Positions 1-12,240 of a stretch of DNA of 64,000 nucleotides are shown piece by piece. Each line of letters opens with the position of its first letter. Within the stretch, counting starts at the first letter, position 1. The notes under the pieces were generated by a model. That model was not told where the DNA came from and did not search any database. It worked only from the letters and a program-made list of their open reading frames with translations. The translations under genes and the position numbers were made by a program. The DNA lies in the NCBI GenBank assembly GCA_022749755.1, contig CM040452.1, positions 10,930,350-10,994,349 on the forward strand, read 5' to 3'. The DNA is from Azadirachta indica (lineage: Eukaryota > Streptophyta > Magnoliopsida > Sapindales > Meliaceae).

Positions 1-692
1 GAGCCAAGGAAGTAAGAAAACTTCAAAAGGAAGCAAAAAACATATAAAAGAAATCACTAGAATGCAATGAATTGAAGAATAAAGCTAAAAGCCGCAAGTG
101 CACAATTGAACCTGAATAAGATAAATAAAATATGGAGTACAAAATTAAATTAAATTAGAATCCTTATTTGATAAGGAATAATATTAGTCAACATAGTAAG
201 ATTACTGTTTAAGGAAAAGAAATACTAGTTCGAAAAGGAATATATATAACTGCCTTTGAATTAGTCAACTAGTCAAATCCAAAAAAGGATAGGAAATCTT
301 ATTATAATTTATTTAAATAGGAATATGATTTTGTGATTCAAGAAATCAATTTTATACTGGGAAAAGGATCAAAATCAGATCTGCAATCTTAATAAATAAT
401 ACAAAATAGATTGCCTGTCGATCAAACAATGCAATCTAACTCCTTTTTTTTTTTTGCTTTAACTATTACTTTTTTTAATTGAATTTTTTTTAATCCTGCT
501 TTTTTTTTTAATTCACCAAACTAAACACATAAGATGGAATTGAATCTATTCAAAACACGAAGAAGCCGAATGAAAAAAAATTAAAGGATGTAAAGACAAC
601 ACAAGAATTGCACAAAAATCAAAGAAAAACACAAAATAAAGATAAGTAAAGGATAAGTAACCTGTTTATAGAGCCAAAGCTCTGATACCAAA
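1..692 (-). mobile_element. Gypsy-type element, internal 5' leader with primer-binding site
   Basis: This stretch has no open frame that I recognise. Read on the minus strand it lies just downstream of a 5' LTR (693-1442). At 679-690 the plus strand reads GCTCTGATACCA, the complement of TGGTATCAGAGC, the classic initiator-methionine tRNA primer-binding site. It begins two bases inside the LTR end, as expected. The rest is A-rich with T and A homopolymers around 444-510, and is read as untranslated leader. The element body continues off the left edge. Confidence 0.7.
679..690 (-). promoter_or_regulatory. tRNA-iMet primer-binding site
   Basis: The minus strand reads TGGTATCAGAGC, two bases from the LTR terminus ...TTCTTATCA. 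This is the canonical plant LTR-retrotransposon primer-binding site and it fixes the element's orientation (minus) and LTR boundary. Confidence 0.85.
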
Positions 693-1442
693 TGATAAGA
701 ATCCACTAGATGACCTGCTCTAAAAACTCTTGAATTAATTGTTATGCAAACCCTAAAAACTAAAAAATAAGTTGTAGATGATTAAATTAGAACTTAAGGA
801 AATGAATCTTTAAAATTCCAATTTTGAGTACGTCACAAAGGTTGATCACTGCTTTGATAAGTTAGGATATTGTATTATACCAATAATACAAGAAGGCAAA
901 GCTACGTTTATTTGAAATATCTCAATATTATTAATGATATGATGATAACTTCTTTTACATACTTGTAGCCTTTATATAGGCATATAAACATCATTATCCT
1001 AAATAAATAAAAAACCAAAATTCAGAAGGAATAGAAATCTTAACTTAAATGGGAATAGAAATCCCAAATAAAAAAGAAAAACTATAATCCTAATTTAATT
1101 AAGAAACATAACAATCCTAAATAAATTAGGAAACTAATTCTATATAGAATAAGGTATCTTCAAAACTTTAATTTTTTCGCACGGCATCAGGACTTAGTAA
1201 CGTAGGGCTATTTTCTTATTGCACATAAAGATAAGTAATTATCTTTGGTGAAGTTTTAGAAACTACTAGAATAGCCTTAGAATCTTCTTGAATTGTCATA
1301 CACTTCCATGATTAAGTCTTGTAAAGCCTCTTTCATCCTCTTGGCCTTTATCCTAGTCATTAGACTACTGAACTCTTGCAAAGGATCCTGAAAATATATG
1401 GGAATGTTAGCTTGAACTATTTAGCCAACGTCTCGATCTCCA
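693..1442 (-). mobile_element. 5' LTR of a Ty3/gypsy element (750 bp)
   Basis: On the minus strand the LTR begins TGGAGA and ends TTATCA, next to the primer-binding site. The same sequence recurs as the 3' LTR at 26426-27181 and 50089-50845. There the right boundary is set by a purine tract, seen as the complement of CCCTCCCTCC at 50851-50860. Here the right side passes straight into the host backbone that also lies at about 15515 (CAAACTCCATCCAC). So this is the left half of an old element whose body lies beyond the window edge. Confidence 0.7.
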
Positions 1443-3482
1443 TTAGTTAACCAGTGGCAGCAAACTCCATCCACACTCTAAGAGAGCTTTATGTACAAGT
1501 TGCTTCTACAGTGTCATTTAAGGTAGGATAGCTCCTGCTATCTGACATTTTAAAATATTAAAAAAAATTATGAATTACCTGGACAAGAAGCTTCATTATT
1601 CTTTTACTTTTCAACAATTTTCATTAACTTAACCTCTGCTAAGTCTAGAGAGAGAGCAATATAGACTTTATATTAATATATCAATTCCCAGAAAAAAGTC
1701 AAGCAAATCAATGCAGCCAAGATGCTGACTGAAATAAAATTATCCTCACAAATTAAGTATTGCTGCTAAGGAGTTGGAATATATTTCATTTGAGTAATGG
1801 AATATACAAAAATAAAAGAGGAGACTTGCAGAGTATGAACATAACTTTCTAATGGCTACACATATACAACTAACTAGGGCAGGTGAAAATTAGTTGAAGA
1901 TGTTAAATGGAAGGAGGGGAGGAGGGAGTCAAAATAGATGATACAAGTCATTATGCAAGGTAAGAATGGTATAACAAAATCTAAAAGCAACTAAGGACGG
2001 ACATTAGTTGAAAAATGCAAGAAGAATTTCACTTACATTCTTAGAACTTGTAGAAAAACTAGTTCCCCATAGACTTATGAAAGTTTGCAAACTTCTATAT
2101 ACAATACTCAACTTCTATAACATACACAAGTTTCCTATAGGAAAGATAGATGGGGATATAAACTAGTTTTCAAACATTTATTAAAATAAGATTAATATAA
2201 ATCCCATGCATACCCAATGCAACATGCTTTATTTATCATACTGATTGAATCTAGTGTGACAACAAAGCATTAGCTAAATCTAAGTGCCCTATGTATGGAT
2301 TTGGTTCTGCAGAACATCACATTTTTTAACCATATGAAATCCTTACTGGTTTGCTATATTTATTGTCCAAAAAATCTCCAAATTTAAATTTAAATATGGT
2401 GATACCTTAGCCATCCTATATGTATACTATTAGATTATTTCCAAGTTCCTTTACAATGATCTTTGATACCTATCCATAACATAATCAATATAAGATAAAG
2501 TTACAGTATAAATGTAGTAGTAAAATCTTTTTAGTTATTCTTGCTGAAAGAGATATTCCAACACTTCTACAGTATATTTGAATGTTGAGAAAGTAGGTTG
2601 TTAGCTGTTTAGCAAGACTCGATCCATATCGACAATAGCTTGTGAAGCATTTTAGGCATTGGGCCATAAATTAACATAGATGATGTACGTAAACACACAT
2701 GAGAACACATGTTCATATTCTACGTCCACAATTAAGATGAATAACAAACTAAGCATACTATTTAAAATATTGTACAAAATTCAAACATCCACATAAAACT
2801 TAAATTTAGTTATATCTTTATATGGTGCACCTTAAGAAAAAATTTCTAGATGAATGGACAATTTGTGTTGTTAAAATCATAGCTACCAATGATGACAGGC
2901 TCATAAAGTTCTTGCAAATGGCATTAGCAGCTAGCTTTTGATCTACTTTAGTATGTGTCATGGTATTATTCAAAGTTAAGTTAATCAAATAAAACTTGAT
3001 AATTGCATAAAATGGTCCTAGATAACTGGTATTTTTTATATCATTAGACAGTGTGGTTAGAATTTGGAAAAAATTTGAGCCAATTCAAGCATTTAGGGTG
3101 TAGAAAATCAGGGATATGTAAGAAAATATAAGTATGTTTACATTTCCTTTTGCCTAATTGAGATAGACTACTATTGCTTTCTGTAAACATAGTCTATGAT
3201 AGATCAAGATGAGTGATGTCTAGGAAAAGGAATGTTGTGTCGAAAGCCCACAAAAGAGTATTTTAACTTCCTGAAAAAGAAAATTTACAACTGTAATTGA
3301 AGAATCTAAGTAACATTTTATCTAACATGTCCAGTATAAATCCAAAATAAATGTTAAACTGATTCTGGGTCCCAACAGAACATAGATCTAAAGATTCATG
3401 TTTAATTATGCGTTCCAACTAATACTTCAATAAGACTAAATTTGAGATGCTAAATAAGAAGAAAACATAGTAGAACACAAAT
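1443..3482. other. Module II backbone, left part (no gene seen)
   Basis: Non-coding backbone of module II. Segments match other places in the window: 1590-2060 matches 15650-16100, 41780-42200 and (in part) 52589-52790; 2080-2720 matches 23150-23580, 32640-34560 and 52840-53520. The piece at about 2770-3065 resembles the 3' flank of the CASP genes (12740-12920 and 38880-39085). The short open frames here are stop-free by chance and do not resemble known proteins. Confidence 0.7.
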
Positions 3483-3547
3483 ATTTGGATTTCAAAGAAA
3501 ATAATAGTCAGTTATTAGATTCACAAGCTCAAATCATATGTAAAATT
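3483..3547 (+). repeat. 65-bp direct repeat, left copy, flanking a non-autonomous LTR element
   Basis: Runs from ATTTGGATTTC to GCAAAATT-like sequence and abuts the 5' LTR. The right copy is at 7191-7255, directly after the 3' LTR, with a few substitutions. The same pair exists in the duplicate at 54290-54354 and 57972-58036. It is positioned like a target duplication but is much longer than the usual 4-6 bp. Confidence 0.75.
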
Positions 3548-3967
3548 TGCATTTGGGAAGATAGTCTCAGGCCTATGACATTAATAGGCTTCGTACTAAC
3601 TGACCTGATGCTTGGGCAGTTTTAATACATCCTCTTCGGTTTAGCTTAGGAAATATTCTGATCGAATATTATACAAGTGAATCTAATCGACTAATAAGAC
3701 TTTCACTTGAAAGAATCCTTATGAGGTGAAAAACTAGAATTGGTAATAATATATATATATATATATGTCTAGCTTTTATTGTAATTCCTAATGTTACTAG
3801 AATAAGGAAGTTAGCATTCTATATATATGTCTCATTCTCTTCAAGTAAAGGCATTCATAATTTTTCCGAAATAAGCAATAAAGAGATTTTTTTCTTTTAA
3901 GTGAAGAAGTGACGAGAATTTAATTTTCACTGTATGATATTGAAGACTGCAAATTTTGATATCAACA
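3548..3967 (+). repeat. 5' LTR of the LARD-like element, copy A
   Basis: 420 bp, TG...CA. Contains an (AT)n microsatellite near 3750-3766 and a TATA-like tract near 3820, followed by the primer-binding-like sequence at 3968. Confidence 0.7.
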
Positions 3968-4094
3968 ATTGGAGCTATCTATGGGAAACAATATAAAAAG
4001 TCGTAAAAGTTAATAGGGGAGAACAACCATGGTGAAGAAATTAGAGGTGGATATTTTAAAAAAAAAGGCTACATCAGCTGATTTTCTACTCTTC

Positions 4095-6180
4095 AGGAAA
4101 AAGATCTGACCACAATTCAAATAAGCAATCATGGAATACGGATATGCTGAAGAAGTATTATCCTTGAAGAATCTATTACAACTTAAAGATTGTAATTCCA
4201 ATTATAAGCTGTCTCAAGTAATAGTTCGGAAGTTCGAGTGTCGGTCCACAGGAAATACTTTATACAAAGTCAACAAGTCCAATGTCTAAATATTATGAAA
4301 ATAGAATGAATTTGTTACTTATTAAATGTAAATTTAGTATTATTAACTATTAGGGTATTAAGGATTCATTTTGTTGATAATTATAAAAATCATTCTTTAC
4401 TCATTTTTTTTAATTCAATTGAGAATCACTTAAGAGATGTTTTTAATCGGATGATAAATGTATTGAAATACATCACAATACCTCTTTGAAGAAAAGCTAA
4501 CATAATAAAACATTAATCATTCAATTTATTTGTGAAAACTACAACATACCTTATTCTTGGTTTGTAGAAAATGTGCAAGCATTCGGTGTACCTTTTATTA
4601 ACAATGAATCAAGCCTCCTAATAAATCAAAACAGTTTTAAGAAATAAAATTCAGTCAATTAAAAAGATTTTGCATTGAAGCACAACTTAGAATGATAAAA
4701 GAAGAATGCTATAAAATCAACAGAAATTCACCCTTATCCCTAATTACTAACTTAGAAAGACATTATTTAATTGAAACTCAAATTGCAAAATAGAAAAAAT
4801 ATAATAACAAAGATCAGCCCTCCTCACTTCCACACTTTCTTTTGTATAGGTAAAACTAAAGATACTTCACATGTGTGAGCATAATTTACCAATTTTCAAT
4901 TAATTATGCTTTGCCAATGTGCAATACATTTTTGACTATAAAAACCACAGACATTTATGAAATAGTCTTCTTCAAAGTTGTAGGTGGATGACTTGGCTTT
5001 CTAATGGTCCATATCTCACTCTTATTGATTTTGTAGAACGTAAGTTGTATTGAAAATAGACAAAAATGTTCAAGTTGTATTTCTCCACCACTCTTCTAGA
5101 ATTATGGCTCTTTTTGATAGCTAACTAGTTAAAATTTGGCAGCATGTAAAACATCAATAATTTAGAGCTCTTTGTCAGCTTTCTGGAAGACCCAACTGTA
5201 TAATTTTTGAGTACGTATTTTGGGTGATAGGGCCAAGATATAGAAGCATGTTGGGATAGTTCGAAAATGTACTTGAGAGTTCTGTTGAAGCCCAAATTTG
5301 TCCCATTAATTGCTCAAACTAGTCCAACCTTTGGCTAACAAAGTTGTAAAGTAATGAGTTTATGTTTGTCCAGCCTAAGAATCGTATCAATTGATGTTTT
5401 GGATTAAAAGATACACTTATTATACAAAACCTGCACAAAACAGATTATTTAGTCCAATTCATGTTTTAGAATTCAATATAAAGGAATATACTTCATTTTT
5501 GGGGAATAGAAGGACATTATTAAACATAAATCATAGTATTTCTCTTGATAAACCTACACTTTTAAACATTCATCAGAATCATTGATAAAAAGATTTGAAC
5601 ATGAGTTAGATCACAACGATTATCTTGTTTTGATATCTTAAATCCAGAGAGTTACTATAAAAGAGATCTGACCACAGTTCAGATCGAAACAACCATGATT
5701 GAAAATTCAATGCAGTTCATTTGCTTAGCAAATTATTATAAAAAAATTTGGTCACAGTTTAGATTAGATAACGATGATTAAAAGATTATCAAATTTCATT
5801 TATTTAACAAGCTGTTATAAAAAGATCTGATTATAGTTCATATCAGATCAAAAGATCAATAAATTTCAGCAGACTGCCACAAAAAGATTTGACCACAGTT
5901 CTGAACAAACAACAATAATTAGGGATTCGACAGAGTTTGTTTGCTTGAAAAATTATTGTAAAAAGATCTGATCATAGTTTAGATCAGACAATAATTAGAA
6001 GTCGTTCATCCAAGAAAATTGTTGAAAAGATCTAATCACAATTCGGATAAAAAAATCAGTAAATTTCGCCTCTTTAACAGACTATCACAAAAAAGATCTG
6101 ACCCCAATTCAGATTAAACGATGAAATAAGCTTTAAAAAAAGTTATTGTGAAAAGGATATGATCTCAGTTCAAACCATAC
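4095..6180 (+). repeat. Array of ~10 palindromic units inside the LARD-like element
   Basis: A core like AAAAAGATCTGACCACAGTT followed by CAGATC recurs near 4102, 5588, 5663, 5740, 5818, 5880, 5958, 6024, 6091 and 6152, with spacing about 60-80 bp. Each core is an imperfect inverted repeat: GATCTGA, about 7 nt, TCAGATC. Spacers between cores are also related (CATTTGCTTAGCAAATTATTAT-like). The array is split by the solo LTR at 4174-5575. The duplicate array is at about 54900-56960. Confidence 0.75.
4174..5575 (-). mobile_element. Solo LTR (1402 bp) of the Athila-like family
   Basis: Flanked by a perfect 5-bp target duplication GAATC (4169-4173 and 5576-5580). It matches the 3' LTR of the Athila-like element at 58367-59746. 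In minus orientation it starts TGATGAATG and ends ...GTTGTAATA (the terminal CA has decayed). No internal sequence is present, so it is a solo LTR left by LTR-LTR recombination. It is nested in the palindrome array and shared with the duplicate at 54988-56365, so it predates the duplication. Confidence 0.8.
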
Positions 6181-6754
6181 AACAAACATGAAATCATAAA
6201 TTTTGATTTATATAGGAATTGTTTAAGAGAAGACCTGGTCAAAGCGTAAACTTTATGTTGAGCTCTGTTTGACATTAGCAAAGTCCATTTCAATCAAGAA
6301 ACGTAAAAGAAGACTTGAAAGCAATCTTAGATCATGATGTGTCCGGATACACAATTTCTATTTACTCTATATGATTTGCTTGATTAAGACAATGGAAGAA
6401 AACATATTGCAAGTAAATATTGATATAACGTTAGATAAAAAAAAAATAAAATAAACAGCACCAACTTAGGTATTAAAAATCTGAAGCACAAGAAACGTAA
6501 CTCTCTAAATTCTTATTTATGTTTTCTATATTTTTTTCCAACCAAAAAAAAAAATTCTCTTACTTAAGCATCGAAGGTTTTTATTGGTAAAACCGATTTC
6601 CCCATATCGTTATTTGTTTTACAGGTTACTGATAATGGAGAGAAGAAATTGTTGTTGAATGCTGAAGTTCAAGTTTGAGGTTCAAGTCTATGGATCATTC
6701 TTAAATAAACTTTTTAGTGAAAGGACTAGTTTCACTGAAAATTGGGTGACTTAA

Positions 6755-7190
6755 TGTTTGGAAAGATAGTTTCGGGCTCATGAAATTAATGGGCTTCATG
6801 CGAACTGGCCTGATGCTTAGGCAGTTCCAATATATCCTATTAGGCTTAACCTAGGAAAGATTCTAGTCAGGCATCACACAAGTGAATTTAATTAGCTAAT
6901 AAGACTATCATTTGAAAGAATCCTTATGAGAGGGAAAAAACTAGAATTGGTAGTCCGAAGTTGAGGCAAATTAGGATTCTGTAAGATATACTCCAAATTG
7001 TATCATATTCTTAATGTTACTAGAATATAGAAATTAGCACTCTTATATATATGTTCCATTCTCTTCATGTAAGGGCATTCATAATTTTTCTGAAATAAGT
7101 AATAAAGCAATTTTTTCTTTTGAGCGAAGAAGCAAGGAGAATTCAATTTTCTTTGTGTGATAAAGAAGACTGCTAATTTCGGTATCAACA
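6755..7190 (+). repeat. 3' LTR of the LARD-like element, copy A
   Basis: 436 bp. Aligns with the 5' LTR along its length apart from small indels around 6950-7000, and ends in ...GGTATCAACA immediately before the right 65-bp repeat. Confidence 0.7.
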
Positions 7191-7255
7191 ATTTGAATTT
7201 CAAAGAAAATAATAGTTAGTTATTAGATTCACACGCTCAAATCATATGCAAAATT
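7191..7255 (+). repeat. 65-bp direct repeat, right copy
   Basis: Partner of 3483-3547. It starts ATTTGAATTTC right after the 3' LTR end and stops at ...GCAAAATT. Confidence 0.75.
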
Positions 7256-8390
7256 AAAAATTCCAAGCAATATAGATTACCTTTAGCCTCTCTAATGTCA
7301 ACCATAACTAAAGGCTTTGGTAAAAATGCAAACTCATCAAGCCTACCAGGAGTATTTCACCAAGACTAGAGTTTCTCAAATAGAGAAAACCTATGGCAAC
7401 ATATAAAATCATAAAACATACCACATGCCTATCAAGAGCTTCAGGTGGATTTATCCAACTGTCAAAGGATAATAATCACGATGAGGGGTAATCACCAAGT
7501 CAAACATATTTAACTGCACCCTAGGATGTTGTATCTGCCAAAACAATAAAGAAAATAAAAACCTAAACCTACCTCAATAAGAGAAGAGGTGAAAGCTAAT
7601 ATTAAGTGATAAGTCCTTTCTTTCCTATAGGATCAAACTTCCTATGAGCTGAAAACAGGAAATAATATCGCCATTACCTACTCTATTATATGCTATTAAC
7701 ATTGAAGTTACTATGATATATAGCCCAGGTACAAAGAGTTCCAAAAAGTTTACTTTATAGAACCTTTTGAAAGTCCTATGTCTTATTGTAGATGAAAGAT
7801 AAAGAATTTTTAACTAACCATAAAAGATGCGTGACTAGATGTCCATACAATTGATGATATGAAAAATAGTCATTGATTATGCTAAGACCCTTGGCCATAA
7901 GTTGATATCAAGCAAAACAAGAATAAAGATGATGAAAATTTAGCAATAAGAAAGATTAATTTTTCTACATTCAAACAGAACCGAGTTATGTTATTAGAAG
8001 GGTATTGGAGAATTTGAAAAGTGCTCTGAACTTTTGCTTACAGAACTTCGACTTCCCATATAAGCTTTAAATTTGTTGAAGTGTCAAGATAACATATAAA
8101 CAGGTACGTGGTTCCTAGTGGAGCTATTCCTTTTATTTATCTTTTTCCACCCATGCTTTTTCTAGGAACAAATAAATGGGCTAAAGATCTGGGTCTTTGT
8201 GTATTTATAGTAATTTGTTAACTTTTTAAAAATTATTATTGTCATATCAAGTAGCATTTTTGTTGAGCAAATTAAGTGTGAATAGAAATGAACAGAAAAC
8301 AAACAAATATTTTAGGCATTTTAGCATGTAATGGTTGACAATCTTATCTTCTCAGTCTTCTCTCACTTATAATCATAAGTTTAAATTTTT
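7256..8390. other. Module II backbone, right part (no gene seen)
   Basis: Non-coding. Matches 23815-25165, 47480-48837 and, for its first ~360 bp, 58037-58366. Similarity to the other copies stops near 8390, where a TGCTG-rich element begins. Confidence 0.65.
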
Positions 8391-8984
8391 ATCGGTATTT
8401 TATTTGTTGTTATACTGGATTATATGTTATTGTTGTTTGCTGTAGTAACCAAGAAAATATCTTTTAATTATGATTAAATGTTGTTTGCTATTCTGCTGGA
8501 TTCTTTGTTGTAGTAACATGTTCTTGTTGTCCTATTGCTGTTGTTGCGCATTTTATTAGCTTCTGAACGTGTTCTTGTTTGCTATTGCCACAGCTTTACA
8601 TGTGTTGTAGGATGTGGATTCGATTGTTTTTATTTGGTTTTACTCCATGTCGTATTCGTTTATTGCTATATTAGTTTACTTGTACTCTTTCTCTTTTTAT
8701 TTAATTTATCCCCTCTAAACCTAGCTCTTATAGTTTACTTGAAGAAAGAGTTTCCTTAGATGCTTTGTTGGTAAGAATTTAAAAAAAGAAGATAATTTTA
8801 CTAATGAAACCATGAAAATAAAAAAGAAAGTATAATTTAAGTCAAGGAAAAATAAGCTTTCTTAACGAAACATCTATCTTTAAGCTATCTGATTGATAGA
8901 TACTCTGTTGGGAAGCTATTATTCCTATGATGTTGCTACTTCTTATGCTTGTTGTTTCTTTAGTACTAGCTGTGCGATTTTATG
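8391..8984 (+). mobile_element. Fragment of the TGCTG-rich repeat element
   Basis: About 8500-8985 matches 29440-29925 closely, including the reading frames there, but both look non-coding: low-complexity Leu/Cys/Val-rich with no start context or homologue I recognise. The fragment is cut on the right by the gypsy remnant at about 8985, where the other copy continues with TTGTTGTTGTT. Its left boundary coincides with the end of backbone similarity. Confidence 0.6.
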
Positions 8985-10140
8985 ACATGGAATGAAATGC
9001 ACCATTCCCTTTTTTGACCTAAGTAAACCTAGAACAAAATCCATAAAAATATCAGCTTAAGGTTCATTAGGTATGAGTAAAGGGTTATCTAATTCATGGG
9101 TAAAACTCTAGACTTACCTTGTTTACAAGTAATACGCTTAGCACACAATCTTTCAAGATAATGTTTCATATGTGGCCAAAAGAAGTGTTCATTTAAAACA
9201 TCTAAAGTGTTTTTAATGCCAAAATGTCCTAATAAGCCTCCCTCACGACGAGCAGTTCAAACAAAGAACCATTAAGCACACACAACTTATTTTCTTTAAA
9301 TAAGAACCCTTCGTGCCTATAGAACTTACCAAAAGCAACTTTCTCACAAACATTAAATGGATTAGCAAAATCAAGACCATTGACATATAAATATTTAACG
9401 TACTCAAATTCTAACAACTTTGCATTTAATTTAGTGATAAGTGCATACCTTCAAGATAATGCATCAACACTACATTTTCCTTACCCTGCTTGTATTTGAT
9501 CACGTAAAAAATAGCTCAATAAATTCAATCCACTTAGCATGTCGCCTATGCAACTTACCTTGTCCTTTTAAATGTTTTAAAGGCTCATGATCGGTATGAA
9601 TAACAAATTCTTTAGACAGTAGATAGTGTTTCCAAGTTTACAATGCTCTTACTAATGCATACATCTCCTTGTCATAGGTCGAATAGTTTAAGGTTGCACT
9701 ATTCAACTTCTCTTTAGAATAGGTAATAAGATGCCCTTCTTGCATCAAAATCACGTTAATACCTATACCTGAAGCATCACATTCAATCTTAAAAGTCTTA
9801 CTAAAAACAGTTAACACAAGTAATGATGCAATGACTAATTTCTCTTTAATCAAATTAAATGCCCTTTCTTGTTCACTACCACACTTAAATCTTGCATGCT
9901 TCTTCACAATTTTAGTTAAAAGTATGGCTAGAGTGCTAAAATCCTTTACAAATCGTCTATACAAACTAGCCAACCATGAAAACATCTTACCTTACTTACA
10001 CTTTTAGGCATAGACCACTTCTTAATGGCTTTTAACTTTTCTTCATCAACTTCAATTCTGTTAGCACTTACAATATAACCAAGAAAAACAACTTGATTTG
10101 TACAAAAGGAACACTTTTGCGAGTTAGCATACAACTTTTC
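8985..10140 (-). pseudogene. Ty3/gypsy pol remnant (RT end, RNase H, integrase start)
   Basis: Minus-strand reading shows, in order, the end of reverse transcriptase (KCSFCTNQVVFLGYIVSA, about 10135-10060), the linker and RNase H ([12 protein letters not shown] with the first catalytic Asp, about 9800-9750; [15 protein letters not shown], about 9680-9640), and the integrase zinc-finger region with GHFG...HFFWPHM and a C-x-x-C-like pair (about 9240-9120). It ends in a decayed start of the integrase core near 9000. Frame breaks at several points show it is dead. The part upstream of the RT end is missing; an LTR-like sequence follows directly. Its duplicate at 36403-36545 keeps only the RT end. 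Confidence 0.85.
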
Positions 10141-10830
10141 TTAATAAAAAACAATGTTCTTAGTTTTAAAACAATGGCAGCCCTATATATACATAGGTTA
10201 ATAGAAATCCGAAATTAAGTAGTAATAAGAATCGTAAGTTAATTAGAAATATTATAATCCTAATTTAATTAGGTTAGGAAAACTATGATGTTGATCTAAT
10301 TAGGAGTGACAGAGTCTGTTTAACACCAAAATAACAACCCTGAACAAATTAAAAAAGTAATTTTATATAAGGTAAATAATCTAAACAAACAAGAAATCTG
10401 CAAAGCCTAAATTAACTATGTTGTATTAGAATTTAGTAGTGTAGGGGCTATTTTATTCTTCTTCATGCAGCCCACTTAAATTTTTGTTATGCATTTAGCC
10501 TAATTCTTTATTTGGTTGTCTAATAGCTTGAATAATGATCACAAAACCTTGTTTTTTCTCTAAGCTCAATCCTTTATATCGTGCATCTTGAATCTTACTT
10601 GAAGCCCATATCTTCTTAATTAATCTATTTAAGACAACTTGCTACTTCTTGGCTTTAACTCTTGTAATCGGCCCTCTATGAATGTGCAAAAGGTCATTGG
10701 AAACTTTAGTGATTTCTTCTTGATGGTTCTCATTACGTATAGTAGCTTGACTACGAATATTTTTGGCAAGATGTCAATGCCTCTAACTCTATTATTAGTA
10801 ATATGCATAGAATCAGATTAACCCTTTGCC
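10141..10830 (-). mobile_element. LTR-like sequence attached to the gypsy remnant
   Basis: Matches 36546-37240 closely. It resembles in layout, though weakly in sequence, the 3' part of the gypsy LTRs at 26426-27181 and 50089-50845 (for example TTTAGTAGTGTAGGGGCTATT against TTTAGCGGTGTAGGGCTATT). I read it as an LTR of a related gypsy family fused to a pol fragment. The boundaries are not certain. Confidence 0.5.
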
Positions 10831-12231
10831 TAATAGAAAAATTAAATTAAAAAAACAAATATAGTTTATTCATTATAATAATTATAATAAGTATCAATTA
10901 GGCTAATGAATGATGACAACTTTGTTGAATGAAAAATTAAATTTTATATATTTTTAAAGCCAATGAAAGAGAAAAGACGACAAGAAAAAGACGTTGAGGA
11001 TGCCAATAATGGCAGTGAGAGAGACGCCAAGGACGTGATGGTAAATAGAGATGTGACAGTGAAAAACAACAACTACTGATATGAGATTCGGAGTGGGACA
11101 TGGGTCAGTGGCTCAGTGGGGAAGGTTTGGGGTCAATGACTTCCAGAAGTGAAAAATTAGTGTGAATGATTTAGGTTTAGGGTTATAACTTGGTTATTAT
11201 TATTGAAGTCCTTAATGTATTAAAAATGACGTATTTTGGTAAACATAATATATATGTAATAATTAGATGCTTATATTAGGAGACTGTTTGTTATAAATAA
11301 ATTTATATTATATAATTTTTTTAATTTTATTAAAATATATTAGTTTAAGACATGATTATAAATGAATAATCATCAAATACAAATACGATGCTATTATTAT
11401 TGAAGTCAAAATTTTCAAATTCGAATCCATTTAATTGCATCGAATTCGTGTTATGTCCCAAATTGTCATCACTAATAAGGCCTAAATTATTGTTCACCCT
11501 AACTTCTTTTTTAAAAGAAAAAATATTTGTAAGTATTGGAGCTTGAACCTTGGACCTTAAACTCAAAAATTTAATTTAATTCTTTACCACTAAACTAACT
11601 TAATCAATAATTAATTTTATACACACCATTTTATATATTATATATATTAGAAGGATTATTAAATAAATAATGATGAAAGTAAAATTATCTAATAAAAATA
11701 ATAGCAAATGAAAGTGAAAAGAAAATTTATTTAAACTTTTTGTAAAAACTAGTGTAGGATAAAAAAAATAACGAACTTTTTATTAAGACTATAATTATTT
11801 TTTATTTTTATTTTTAATTTTTAGAATAATTATTGAATAACAAGTTTTTAGATTATAATTTACAAAAGAAATTTAATCATAATGAGATTTTACAAAATAT
11901 CGTGTTTATAAATAATTTTTTACAAGCAATTTAGATTTTATTATTTTTATTTTTATTTGATTTTATTATAAAAATTTATAAAAAAACTAAAAAGAAATAA
12001 ACTTATTTAGATTTTATTATTTTAATTTGATTTTATTGTAAAAATTAAAAAAAAAACTGAGAAGAAATCTTGTAAAAATTAAAAAAACTCAAAAGAAATA
12101 ATTTATTTAGATTTTATTATTCTTATTTTTATTTAATTTTATTGTAAAATTTTTGAGAGAGTTGAAAAGAAATAAATTTGTTACATTATGAATTTAATTT
12201 TCTTATTGTTAGTAATCTTTTAAAATGAAAT
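10831..12231. other. Module I backbone, 3' side of CASP copy 1 (no gene seen)
   Basis: Very AT-rich, matching about 37240-38620. I see no gene or transposon termini. The 73-residue open frame around 11345-11566 is not conserved as a frame in the duplicate. Confidence 0.6.
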
Positions 12232-12240
12232 TACTTTTTA

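Larger units (their letters stand above)
3548..7190 (+). mobile_element. Non-autonomous LTR retrotransposon (LARD-like), copy A
   Basis: A 5' LTR (3548-3967) and 3' LTR (6755-7190) share a start TG..TTTGG(A/G)AAGATAGT and an end GGTATCAACA-like. They have clearly diverged, so the insertion is old. Directly after the 5' LTR is ATTGGAGCTATCTATGGG, close to the primer-binding region of Tat-type gypsy elements (established pattern ATTGGCGCCGTCTGTGGG). I see no good polypurine tract before the 3' LTR. The interior encodes no recognisable gag or pol. It holds an array of short palindromic units, interrupted by a solo LTR of another family. The whole insertion is duplicated at 54355-57971. Confidence 0.7.

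Noticed and set aside
4095..6180. Possible CRISPR-like or satellite-centromere array
   Set aside because: Units vary in length and sequence, lie inside an LTR element and occur in a plant-type genome. They fit an internal element repeat.
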